From NCBI RefSeq assembly GCF_014201715.1, contig NZ_JACHFD010000001.1, positions 310,001 to 374,000 on the forward strand: DNA of 64,000 nt, given 5' to 3'. The notes beneath the pieces were generated by a model that had not been told where the DNA came from, did not search any database, and was given only the letters and a program-made list of their open reading frames with translations. Positions 8,252-16,602 of the stretch are shown piece after piece. A program made the position numbers and the translations under genes. Position 1 is the first letter of the stretch. The number at the start of each line of letters is the position of its first letter. The stretch comes from Haloferula luteola (GTDB lineage Bacteria; Verrucomicrobiota; Verrucomicrobiia; Verrucomicrobiales; Akkermansiaceae).

Positions 8252-11200
8252 TCAAGGCAACTCAACCGCAAGGCGAAAGAAAGCCGCGCCGTCATCGTCC
8301 GGGACCGTCAAGGTCACCCAGTCGTTGGCGTCGGATGGGTCGCGAGCCACCAAGGATGAGGTAAAGTCCGCATCCTCATCGGAACTCCACAACAGCTTCC
8401 AGGTTTTCAAATCCCGTGTCCTCCAAACTTGATAAGAAACATCAAGAGCTTGCGCCGAGTGGAGGAAACGAAACTCTGCCGACGCGGGCTCTTCCCAGGC
8501 AAACTGGGTGACCGGTTCCGCGTCCTCGCCTATAGGGTCTTGGCTGGAAGCATACGCCATCAGATTACTCAGGCCATCGTGGTTCGGATCTGCGTCCGGT
8601 AGCGCCCCAGCCTCGTTTGTCGCATTCTCAAAGTGATCTTGGGCCCAACTCGCGTAGTCCCTGTAGGGAAAGGTATCGGTGATCCCTGCCACCAACCCTA
8701 ACTCGATGAAACAAATCTTGTTGCGAATCGCTCCCGCTCCGTTCGTGAGGGTCATTCGACCATCCTCGACCGTCACCAACTCTGTGTTTTCGACGAAATA
8801 CCGAGAGCTCGAAGGTACTCCCCGCACCAAGGTCTCGCCCTCCGCCAACACATGATAGGAACTGTCCGTGTAGCCTGGGTCTCCGCAAACCAGATGCACC
8901 TGATAAACCCCATTGGGGACCCCGATCTCCCAGGTATGCGTCTCCGTCGCAGGGGAATTGTACTGCATCTGATTGAGCGTGTCGTAGCGCTCATCGGGTG
9001 ACTGGGAGAGATTGCGATTGCGATAGAGAAGATTCGCCCCCTCGATCCAACCGTAGCTCCGTCCACTTCCGCGAACCCCGTAAGCTGCCCCGGAATCAAC
9101 CTCATAACCTGGGTATCCTGCCGAAGCCGCATCCTGGAAGTTCACTTTGATATCCATCACGCCGGGCTCGATGATCACGGGGTAGTTCGTCACCTCTACA
9201 TGCGAGGCTAAGGAGGCACTCCCCAGCCAAGCCAAGGTATCCAGATCATCGACCGACGTCACCGAGGCGGGCAGCTCCGCTTGCACGATGAGACGCCGTT
9301 CCGGTTCGCCCTCCGGCTTTACCCAGAGGGAATAGCGGTGGGCCTGAAGGTCGAATAAAGCACGAAGCCTGTAAACCACTCCCGCCTCGTAGGAAAGATC
9401 CACTCTCGAACTTCCCGCCAAAGGCACGATCTTACCGTGTTCCGCCCACTTCACCCCTGCGACAAGGGCCCCTTCGTCCGTCACTCCGTCAGCCGCCCAC
9501 CCGACCGGAAGATCGACAGCCGTCGTTTCCGGAGTGAAGTCGACCTGAACTTCGAACCGATTCTCCACGGCGGGAACTTCCAGATGCTGCCAAAGACTGG
9601 CTGTCTCAAGCCAGTTCACCGGAGTGTACGGAGCCAGGCGAACCTCTTTCCCTCCATGCGTCATCGTGACGAATTGATCCACTTCTACGGTCACCACCTG
9701 CGCGCCTTCACGCCGAAGCACGAAATGGCACGGGGCGCTGAAATGAACATCCTCGACCCCATCGTCATCGAGGTCGATCGCCTCTCCCTCTCCACCGGCC
9801 ATGGTGCCATTGAAAAACTGGTTCCCCGTGACGCGACCAAGCACCGTCGCAAAGCCGTCCTCCTCCACCACATAACTATCTCGCACCGCTGCAGCGGTGG
9901 GTTCACCGGCACTTCGCGGGTAGATATAGGTGAGAATGGGACCCTCCCCAGAGCGACTCATCCGAACCGGACGCAAGTCCCCATAACCACTCCGAATGAC
10001 CGCGGCACTGGCATCGAGCTGATGGTCTTCTCCGAAGGCGATGAAATTCTGCTCATCCATTTCCAATGGATTGGCGGAAGCGGGGATCACGCGCAGCTCA
10101 TCGAGATTCGCTCCGTCTTGCCCGATCGATGCCACGCGGATCTCATTCGTCGCTCCCGCCAACAACGTGACGGGAAGCTCTACCGAATGCCAATCCGCGA
10201 ACGAACTCGTGCTGTCAAAAGTCAGCGTCTGGGTCACTCCGTTGACAGTCAAATTCACCGTGCGAGCGGCATTGCCCAATGCGTAGCGAAAGCCGATCAC
10301 CGTCGGGCCACCGGCCCCACCCTCCACGTTTTCCCACCGGACCTCTCCCCCAGTCGCAGGAAGGTTGGCATAGCCAGTCCCCTTGAATCCGGCATGGTCG
10401 GATTCGCTGAGAACGCCACCGGAAAGCACCGCCGACTCGGCCTGATAACTTTGAAAACTACCATTTTGATAGGGAAACGAGGTTGAGGCAACCCCATCCC
10501 CTACTGAGGTCACGAGCCGAGTGCGGCCGTCGTATTCCAGCACCGGACAACTGACTCCGAACTCCTGCGTGCCCGAAGTACGAGTCGTTTCCACCAAGGC
10601 ACCACTCGGCGTCAAAGTAAGCTTCATTTCAAAGCTCGGCCCACTCTGACCGGAAACCGGTTGAAATCTGAGCACACCACGAATCAACAGTGGACTCACC
10701 AATTCAGGCGTGAAATTCCCCTCAAACCGGTCCGGCATCGTGCAGAGATTTTTCCACACTCCGTCCTCCAGGAAGGTCGGAGCAAACGAAATCCCCTGTG
10801 ACAGATCCCAGGTTGCAAACCCATCCGAGGGTCCCAATCGCGAATCCCACCCCACACGACTGAATCGCGGAATTCCCAACTTATGCCACCGGGTCACCCA
10901 CTCATCCGTCACCGTTCCGCGGGTGCAGATTTGCACCTGCATCCCACCAGCATTGATGAAAACATTATCATACTCTGGATCGAGTTGCACACAATACCCA
11001 CCGATCTCGGCTGGAACCGGCTGCTCGGGGATCTCACTTTTCCGGGAGGCAAAGGCTTCGGATGTGTGAATCTCCATGTAGCCATTGTAGTTGGTGAGAG
11101 CACTATAACCGGCGTAGTTCACCCCCAGGCTTGGATGAAAATGATTTTTCGTCACCGAAAACCAGCCGTCTTCGGACTGAAATCTCCAGGCACTCCCGAA

Positions 11201-12244
11201 GGCCAGCGCGGCGGCTCGACGGAACTGACCGGCACTCCTCAGGTCTCCTTTCCGCCAGGCAACCTCAGCCATCATCTCGAAGGCATTGCCATACACCACG
11301 TCATTCCACGTGTGGGCTCCCGATCGCCCACCTGCCGGGGCCTCTCCCGAGGCCCCCATGAACAGCAGATCAGAGGTAACGCTCCGCTCGATGACCTCTC
11401 TCATGTCATCCGCCGAGGCCCCCGTGTAGCCATTTTCTAGGAGATCGAGATAGTTTCCTGCCGCGGCACCACTGTAGGCGAACGTCTCCGGATCACAGGT
11501 GTCGTCGTGGTAGATATCGAAATAAGGGCTGGCTTCATACTCGTCGCGATCTCGACGAAATCGACTGCGCTGCTTCTCGTTCCACTTCGCTTCGATCCAA
11601 TCGACCCCTTGGGTGATCCGGCCATCCTTGTGGCGCAGCCACTCCCCCTTGGAAGCGTAGGTGAGCCAATTGATGTCATACGCTTCACGCATGAATGAGG
11701 TCCGAGGAGTCGACATGCGGTTTTCCCAGGTGGCGATGCGAGCCGCGGTAAGTTCGGCGGGAAACTTACCCGCCTGCTGCATCGACCGGAAAAGAACCAA
11801 ACCCTTCATGATCGGCGCGCTCACAAACTCCCCGTGGCTTTGAGGTACGGTATTGCTCGCCACCTCTTGGGTCGCCCGGTCCATGGCCAAGGCCCCTTGG
11901 GTGATCAACTCGGGCGCCCGCCCTTCCGAAAGGACGGTTGCCGCCGCAAACGCAAAATAAGGCGTCGAATACTGCCACTCTTGTGCCTTGTAAGGATCGA
12001 TGATCGCCCCTGTTCCGGAATCCTGATAGACGGCCATGGCACGTACGATGTCTTCGACCTTATCCAGCAAATCATCTGCAGGCTGATCCACCGGTGTCCA
12101 GGGCCGTGCAGTGAGGTGCCACTTCAACTCCGGGAGGGTTTCCGGCAACGACTGCGCCGATGCGGTGGGAACCGCGAGCAACAAGGCCCACCGGTAGCTT
12201 CGATTGAAAGAACGGAACGCGAAAAAGGCGAAGGATGACGACAT
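8252..12244 (-). CDS. 1330-residue secreted multidomain carbohydrate-active protein
   Basis: Start at the ATG at 12244 (MSSSFAFFAF), giving a signal peptide ending ALLLAVPTASAQ. Residues about 30-480 are alpha-helical with many Trp and Tyr (WEIEAK-like, DTCDPETFAYSG, HTWNDVVYGNAFEMMAEVAW), like the (alpha/alpha) barrels of polysaccharide lyases and GH88/105-type enzymes. A beta-rich section follows. About residues 600-720 (YQAESAVLSGG to LDELRVIP) is a CBM6/CBM35-type sugar-binding domain. About 1025-1180 resembles a malectin-like domain (DIKVNFQDAAS, NGVYQVHLVCGDPGY). The end carries the DADPNHDGLSNLMAYA module of verrucomicrobial exoproteins. It is divergent from a GntR regulator. I cannot assign the enzyme family or the substrate. 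Confidence 0.75.
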   Translation of the reverse strand: MSSSFAFFAFRSFNRSYRWALLLAVPTASAQSLPETLPELKWHLTARPWTPVDQPADDLLDKVEDIVRAMAVYQDSGTGAIIDPYKAQEWQYSTPYFAFAAATVLSEGRAPELITQGALAMDRATQEVASNTVPQSHGEFVSAPIMKGLVLFRSMQQAGKFPAELTAARIATWENRMSTPRTSFMREAYDINWLTYASKGEWLRHKDGRITQGVDWIEAKWNEKQRSRFRRDRDEYEASPYFDIYHDDTCDPETFAYSGAAAGNYLDLLENGYTGASADDMREVIERSVTSDLLFMGASGEAPAGGRSGAHTWNDVVYGNAFEMMAEVAWRKGDLRSAGQFRRAAALAFGSAWRFQSEDGWFSVTKNHFHPSLGVNYAGYSALTNYNGYMEIHTSEAFASRKSEIPEQPVPAEIGGYCVQLDPEYDNVFINAGGMQVQICTRGTVTDEWVTRWHKLGIPRFSRVGWDSRLGPSDGFATWDLSQGISFAPTFLEDGVWKNLCTMPDRFEGNFTPELVSPLLIRGVLRFQPVSGQSGPSFEMKLTLTPSGALVETTRTSGTQEFGVSCPVLEYDGRTRLVTSVGDGVASTSFPYQNGSFQSYQAESAVLSGGVLSESDHAGFKGTGYANLPATGGEVRWENVEGGAGGPTVIGFRYALGNAARTVNLTVNGVTQTLTFDSTSSFADWHSVELPVTLLAGATNEIRVASIGQDGANLDELRVIPASANPLEMDEQNFIAFGEDHQLDASAAVIRSGYGDLRPVRMSRSGEGPILTYIYPRSAGEPTAAAVRDSYVVEEDGFATVLGRVTGNQFFNGTMAGGEGEAIDLDDDGVEDVHFSAPCHFVLRREGAQVVTVEVDQFVTMTHGGKEVRLAPYTPVNWLETASLWQHLEVPAVENRFEVQVDFTPETTAVDLPVGWAADGVTDEGALVAGVKWAEHGKIVPLAGSSRVDLSYEAGVVYRLRALFDLQAHRYSLWVKPEGEPERRLIVQAELPASVTSVDDLDTLAWLGSASLASHVEVTNYPVIIEPGVMDIKVNFQDAASAGYPGYEVDSGAAYGVRGSGRSYGWIEGANLLYRNRNLSQSPDERYDTLNQMQYNSPATETHTWEIGVPNGVYQVHLVCGDPGYTDSSYHVLAEGETLVRGVPSSSRYFVENTELVTVEDGRMTLTNGAGAIRNKICFIELGLVAGITDTFPYRDYASWAQDHFENATNEAGALPDADPNHDGLSNLMAYASSQDPIGEDAEPVTQFAWEEPASAEFRFLHSAQALDVSYQVWRTRDLKTWKLLWSSDEDADFTSSLVARDPSDANDWVTLTVPDDDGAAFFRLAVELP

Positions 12245-12384
12245 GTGGGGTTGGGGCAAAGCTCCCGAAATCGAGTGTTCACCACCGGCCCAAGACCGGC
12301 AGCCGCTCAAGAAATCAACCGAGCAAAAATCGTGAAAATCGACAACCCCACGAACGGAGGGACCTCGCGCGCGCCCAAGAGTTC

Positions 12385-12405
12385 CCCAACATTGCGTATA
12401 TTGGG
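12385..12405. promoter_or_regulatory. Candidate operator for the divergent GntR regulator
   Basis: CCCAA (12385-12389) and TTGGG (12401-12405) bracket 11 bases; 7 of 10 position pairs across the centre are complementary. It sits 38 bases before the GntR start and 140 bases before the big secreted enzyme, in the only intergenic region they share. GntR/FCD dimers bind short palindromes in such divergent regions. This is a position-based guess. Confidence 0.35.
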
Positions 12406-12443
12406 CATTTCCCTCTGGTCCGGAAGGCACCACACTCTTCCCA

Positions 12444-13145
12444 ATGCCCCGTCTGAGTGCCCAGATTGCCAGCACCCTTGAAGTCGAAATTCTTTCCGGA
12501 AGCCTGCCTTCGGGTTCTCGCCTGCCTTCGGAAGAAAAGCTCAGCGAGCGATTCGCTGCGAGCCGAACCGTGATTCGCGAAGCCATTCAGCAGCTCCGAG
12601 GTCGCGGATTGCTGATCTCCCGCAAGGGATCGGGCACCTTCATTGCCGATCCTTCACTCGAGAATCTAGGAACGGCCTTCGAAGCCTATTCAGTCCTCGC
12701 GGATACCCCAGACTTCCTCGAACTGATCGACTTTCGGATTCTCATCGAAAGCGAATGCGCCCGCCTGGCCGCGCCCCACGCCGGCGAACGGCATCTTCAA
12801 CGGATGCGTCAGGCCATCGACCGCATGGAGCAAGCCCGCGGAAACCAAGCGCTCTTCAGCCGCGCCGATATCGCCTTCCACGTGGCCATCGCCGATGCAT
12901 CGCGAAACAAACTCTACGCGGCGATGCTCGGAGCTCTCGAAAAGACCTGCATCGACTTCGCCCAAACCAATCGCGCAGAGAGCGACTGGTATGGGGAAGT
13001 CATCGAGCAGCACCGAGGCATCCTCGCCGCCATCGAAACCGGACGGCCCGATCAGGCGGCAGACGCCATGCGCCGCCACCTGCTCTCGTCACGACGCCAC
13101 TTTGTCGACCTTACGACCGAGCCGAAGGCATCCACCCCCGGTTGA
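12444..13145 (+). CDS. GntR-family transcriptional regulator with FCD domain
   Basis: 233 residues. The N-terminal winged helix-turn-helix is clear: LEVEILSGSLPSGSRLPSE, then LSERFAASRTVIREAIQQL and GRGLLISRKGSGTFI (residues about 7-67). The C-terminal FCD helical bundle has FRILIESECARLAA, DIAFHVAIADASRN and EQHRGILAAIETG, with the His/Asp residues that bind metal and a carboxylic acid effector in this subfamily. It is divergent from the large secreted enzyme, so a sugar acid derived from that polysaccharide is the natural guess for its ligand. The 3' end overlaps the convergent TIM-barrel gene by 35 bases. Confidence 0.92.
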   Translation: MPRLSAQIASTLEVEILSGSLPSGSRLPSEEKLSERFAASRTVIREAIQQLRGRGLLISRKGSGTFIADPSLENLGTAFEAYSVLADTPDFLELIDFRILIESECARLAAPHAGERHLQRMRQAIDRMEQARGNQALFSRADIAFHVAIADASRNKLYAAMLGALEKTCIDFAQTNRAESDWYGEVIEQHRGILAAIETGRPDQAADAMRRHLLSSRRHFVDLTTEPKASTPG

Positions 13146-14139
13146 CAAACCCATTGAGGATTCGAGTCACTGAGCCGAGGCCATCGGCGACCACCTGCGC
13201 ATAATCGCGCCCATCTCGGGTATCGACACCATGCCCGGGATCAAGTTTCCGCAGCGCTTCCAGTGCGGCATCTTCGTGATGGAAGACCTCCACGAACACC
13301 TGACGAAGCTCCCCCGTCTGCGCAGCGGCGGCTAGCAAAGCGGCGGACCAACCATCGTCGGTCGCCAAGCAGCCACGGGTGGTCTTTGAGGAGGCGTGCA
13401 TCACCCCGAGACCACCGCCGGCGGCAATTTCTCGGATCAACGCCTCATTCTCAGGGATCTCCAGCGCCGAATCCCCACAGTGGGCCGCGTCGACCAGACA
13501 ACGGAAGAACCGACGCCCCAAGGCCTCATTGGCGGCTTTGACGAAGACCCATAGCCGTCCGACATCCGTGAAAGTGGTGAATTCCCCGGGACGGAGAAAC
13601 TCGACGTCAAAAGCTTCGATGCAGGATCCCTCCAATCCCGCTTCCCGATAGACGCGAAGATGCAATTTCACCAACTGCGCGACTGCTTCTTCGAAAGCCA
13701 CACCTTCTTTCCGCTCAGCACCCTGCTGCATCCACAACTCGACCGAGGTGGCGGAGACATGAGTCACTCCATTGCGCTTGGCCGCCTCCAATGGGACCCG
13801 CAACTGACCAAGTGCTGCTTCTTCATCGGCGGGATCCATCGGATCCACCCCGCCCATCATGATCACCAAATGGACCGCCAGCCCCAAACCCTGGAGCTCA
13901 GAAATCATCTGATCCCATTCGCTTTCCAAGGTCCCTGAAAACACAGGAATCTGTACTCCCGTTACCTGAACCGGAGATTTTGCCAACACGGCCTCCGTTG
14001 CTTCCACCACTCGCAGCTTTCCACCCTCTGAGCGCGGCAATCGGCCGTCCTCCTCAGGGACCAAGGAGCCGACAAACTTCTCCTGGGTACAAACAAAACC
14101 CAGCTCAACGGGAGCTTTCAATTCGATCGAATGCGACAT
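13111..14139 (-). CDS. Sugar phosphate isomerase/epimerase-like TIM-barrel protein
   Basis: 342 residues from the ATG at 14139 (MSHSIELKAP). Barrel-like blocks are visible: VQIPVFSGTLESEW, GLAVHLVIMMGG, LRVPLEAAKRNGVTHVSATS, GLEGSCIEAFDVEF, FRCLVDAAHCGDS and GGGLGVMHASSKTTRG. Placement of acidic and His residues (EAFDVEF, DAAHCGDS, HASSKT) resembles the AP endonuclease 2/xylose isomerase-like superfamily, members of which isomerise sugars or keto acids using a metal. I am not certain of the exact family. It runs towards the GntR gene with overlapping 3' ends, so it may belong to the same sugar pathway although it is transcribed separately. Confidence 0.6.
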   Translation of the reverse strand: MSHSIELKAPVELGFVCTQEKFVGSLVPEEDGRLPRSEGGKLRVVEATEAVLAKSPVQVTGVQIPVFSGTLESEWDQMISELQGLGLAVHLVIMMGGVDPMDPADEEAALGQLRVPLEAAKRNGVTHVSATSVELWMQQGAERKEGVAFEEAVAQLVKLHLRVYREAGLEGSCIEAFDVEFLRPGEFTTFTDVGRLWVFVKAANEALGRRFFRCLVDAAHCGDSALEIPENEALIREIAAGGGLGVMHASSKTTRGCLATDDGWSAALLAAAAQTGELRQVFVEVFHHEDAALEALRKLDPGHGVDTRDGRDYAQVVADGLGSVTRILNGFVNRGWMPSARS

Positions 14140-14264
14140 GATGGTGGAACTTCGGGAGAATCCTACGCCGGGTGAAGTACGAATCTGTCCATACGGCGAA
14201 ATCGTCTCAGGCTCCGGCAGGGATTGATGCTTCCGCTTGGCCCACGGATCGCTATGAAAGGCGC

Positions 14265-14882
14265 ATGCTCCATGTTTCTGAACATCCGCTGATTCACTCC
14301 GAGCTCACCCGTCTGCGCGAACGTTCGTGCCCGGGACCCGAGTTCCGCCAGCGGGTTCGCCGGATTGCGTCTCTCATGGTGGCCTCCGTCACCGCCCGTC
14401 TGCCGACCCAGGTGGTGCCATGTGAAACTCCGCTGGAACTGACCAGTGGCGTTTCTCTGCAAAGACCCATCGTTCTCGCCCCCATTCTCCGCGCAGGGAT
14501 CGGTTTTCTCGATGGCTTCCTCGACCTTCTGCCCGACGCTCGAGTTGCCCATATCGGCCTTGCTCGCAACGAAAGCACCTTGGTTCCGGAGCCCTATTAT
14601 TTCAAGGCTCCCGCTGGATTGGAGAACTCCGAAGTCATCGTCCTCGATCCCATGCTCGCTACAGGGGGATCGGCCATCGAGGCCATCCGTACCCTGCAAG
14701 ACGCAGGTGCTCACCACGTCTCCCTGGCAGTCTTGGTCGCCTCCCCCGAAGGAGTGGAGGCCATGGAGGCGGCATTGCCCCATGTGCCGGTATTCGCCGC
14801 AGCACTCGACCGCTGCCTCAATGAAAAAGGCTACATCCTCCCCGGCTTGGGAGACGCTGGAGATCGCCTCTTCGGAACCTGA
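14265..14882 (+). CDS. upp: Uracil phosphoribosyltransferase
   Basis: 205 residues from the ATG at 14265, preceded by GAAAGG as a ribosome binding site; this start matches the usual 208-residue length, while the upstream in-frame start at 14172 would add an unrelated 31 residues. The enzyme makes UMP from uracil and PRPP in pyrimidine salvage. Visible motifs are APILRAGIGFLDG, the PRPP loop VIVLDPMLATGGSA and the C-terminal uracil pocket GYILPGLGDAGDRLFGT. It ends 4 bases before the end of the convergent helical-repeat gene. Confidence 0.96.
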   Translation: MLHVSEHPLIHSELTRLRERSCPGPEFRQRVRRIASLMVASVTARLPTQVVPCETPLELTSGVSLQRPIVLAPILRAGIGFLDGFLDLLPDARVAHIGLARNESTLVPEPYYFKAPAGLENSEVIVLDPMLATGGSAIEAIRTLQDAGAHHVSLAVLVASPEGVEAMEAALPHVPVFAAALDRCLNEKGYILPGLGDAGDRLFGT

Positions 14883-14886
14883 TCCT

Positions 14887-16602
14887 TCAAGGATGCTCCT
14901 CAAGAAAGGTTCTGACCTCTCTCTGCTCGGCAGCTGGCAAAGCTTGAAGCCATTGCTCGGAAGCCTCCGGATCGTTCAACATCCAATTGCGGACCAAGTT
15001 CTGCTGCGCCCAGCTTCGCCCCTGGCCTGGCGGCAAGGAGTTGACCCATTGACTTGCCGCTACCGGATCATCGTTCACCCACTGCACTGCAAGCTTTGCT
15101 GCCTGAATGGGGATGTTCTGATTCTCTTCGTCCGCCAACGACAATTGATCGCGAATCACCTCCCCAGTCAGATTGGGTCCAAGTCGATGCCCGTTTTCCA
15201 TCAAACCCTTGGCAACCTTACTCCTCTGCTCCTCGGGAAGATGTCGGTAGCCCTCAAGAAAGGCCGTTTGCTTTTCAGAATCCCAAGATCGAAGAGTCTC
15301 GAACATCGAATATCCGATCTTCCCTTCTGCCGCCGCTGCGAACCACTCGTCAGGACCATTGGGTTTGAAATCCCTTTGTTCCTCCGACATTTCCACCAAG
15401 TCCGTCCGATTTTTCACCAGAGCCATTTCTTCCTCGGAAAATCCACTCAGAAGCGTCGACTGCTGATCCGCCGGAATCAGATGCGCCCAGTTCGCCAACA
15501 CATTGCGCCTTTCGTTTAGAGAAAAGTCCGACTCCCGCAGCATTCGAATGCCCTCTTCGATGTTCTCGCGGCCCAGGTAATTCAACGCCCTTGCCCTTAG
15601 TCGGTTGGCACTTTGATGACTGACCCCCAGCCCCTCCAGATCCATTTGAAACCAGGCTCCTGCATTTTTCGCGTTGACCACCGAATAGGGATTCTCGGCG
15701 ATTCCTTGGATCCAGTTCGGAGGAAGTTGATCGATTTCTTCCAGAAGTCGATCGCCCTTTCCTTCGAAATCCAACCGTGTGAAAACCTTCCAACCATCTT
15801 CGCGCCCGATCAGATCCTGAAGCCCTTCGTGAAAAGACTCCTGGAGTTTCCGCGCTGTTAGCTGATCTTCGAGCTTTCTCGCAAATTTCGCAGGGAGTTT
15901 TGACATCAACCCTTCCGCCAAAGTGGGGTCGGCAGCAATGATCGCCCGCAGCGCTGCCTCGAGCCGATATTCTTGGGTTCCGTTCGAGCCCCACAGCGAA
16001 CTACCCTCGCTGAACATTTCTTGGATGCGGAGAGCCACCATGGCAGGATCACGCTTCGCCAACGATTCAAGATGCTGCAGCTCCATCGTCGGGTCGGGAT
16101 GTTCACGAAAGTAGTCGATCAGGCGAGCTGGGTCCGATTGAGCCCATTCCGAGAAAACATCCCAAGCACTCCCCCCTCCCTGCCGAATCTTCCACAGTTG
16201 AAACCCCTCTGGATCCTCCCTCTGCCATCGCTTCTCGGCGAGTTTGTTGAAAAATGACAGATTGTAGTCGTCGACATGCTCGAACCATCGGCCCTCTAAC
16301 CACTTCGCCAATTCTTCCAAACTGAGAGACTCGACGAGAGCATAGGTCGCCCGCAATTGCTCGGATTGGGTAGGCAACGCACGAATCGCAGCAACCTGAA
16401 TGCGCGCAGGAGATGGGGTACTCTCTCGATTCGAAATGCGGGCCGGACGGCTTGGGTTTGCCGATGCTGATGCCTCCGTTTTGGGCTCGTCAAACGGGCT
16501 CTGCGATGGCGCAGCCATGCTCCAGCCAAGGGAGAACAAGGCGACCACCGTCACCCCCAAACCTCCCCAAACCCACGGTGAAATCTGAGTTGGCTCGCTC
16601 AT
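14887..16602 (-). CDS. Membrane-anchored helical-repeat protein of unknown function (571 aa)
   Basis: A single hydrophobic helix near residues 11-31 (VWGGLGVTVVALFSLGWSMA) is followed by a Ser/Pro/Ala-rich linker and about 480 residues of alpha-helical repeats. The recurring pattern is a Trp, then DP, then Ala and another Trp, for example WVNDDPVAASQWVNSLPPG and WMLNDPEASEQWLQALPAA. It is probably anchored in the inner membrane with the repeats in the periplasm. Its ATG overlaps the stop of the upstream paralogue by four bases (ATGA), so the two are translationally coupled. Such families are expanded in Verrucomicrobia and have no assigned role. I do not recognise a catalytic motif. Confidence 0.72.
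   Translation of the reverse strand: MSEPTQISPWVWGGLGVTVVALFSLGWSMAAPSQSPFDEPKTEASASANPSRPARISNRESTPSPARIQVAAIRALPTQSEQLRATYALVESLSLEELAKWLEGRWFEHVDDYNLSFFNKLAEKRWQREDPEGFQLWKIRQGGGSAWDVFSEWAQSDPARLIDYFREHPDPTMELQHLESLAKRDPAMVALRIQEMFSEGSSLWGSNGTQEYRLEAALRAIIAADPTLAEGLMSKLPAKFARKLEDQLTARKLQESFHEGLQDLIGREDGWKVFTRLDFEGKGDRLLEEIDQLPPNWIQGIAENPYSVVNAKNAGAWFQMDLEGLGVSHQSANRLRARALNYLGRENIEEGIRMLRESDFSLNERRNVLANWAHLIPADQQSTLLSGFSEEEMALVKNRTDLVEMSEEQRDFKPNGPDEWFAAAAEGKIGYSMFETLRSWDSEKQTAFLEGYRHLPEEQRSKVAKGLMENGHRLGPNLTGEVIRDQLSLADEENQNIPIQAAKLAVQWVNDDPVAASQWVNSLPPGQGRSWAQQNLVRNWMLNDPEASEQWLQALPAAEQREVRTFLEEHP

Noticed and set aside
9437-10486. 349-codon open frame on the plus strand
   Set aside because: It is antisense to the 1330-residue secreted protein, has no recognisable domain and its frame follows the codon bias of the real gene.
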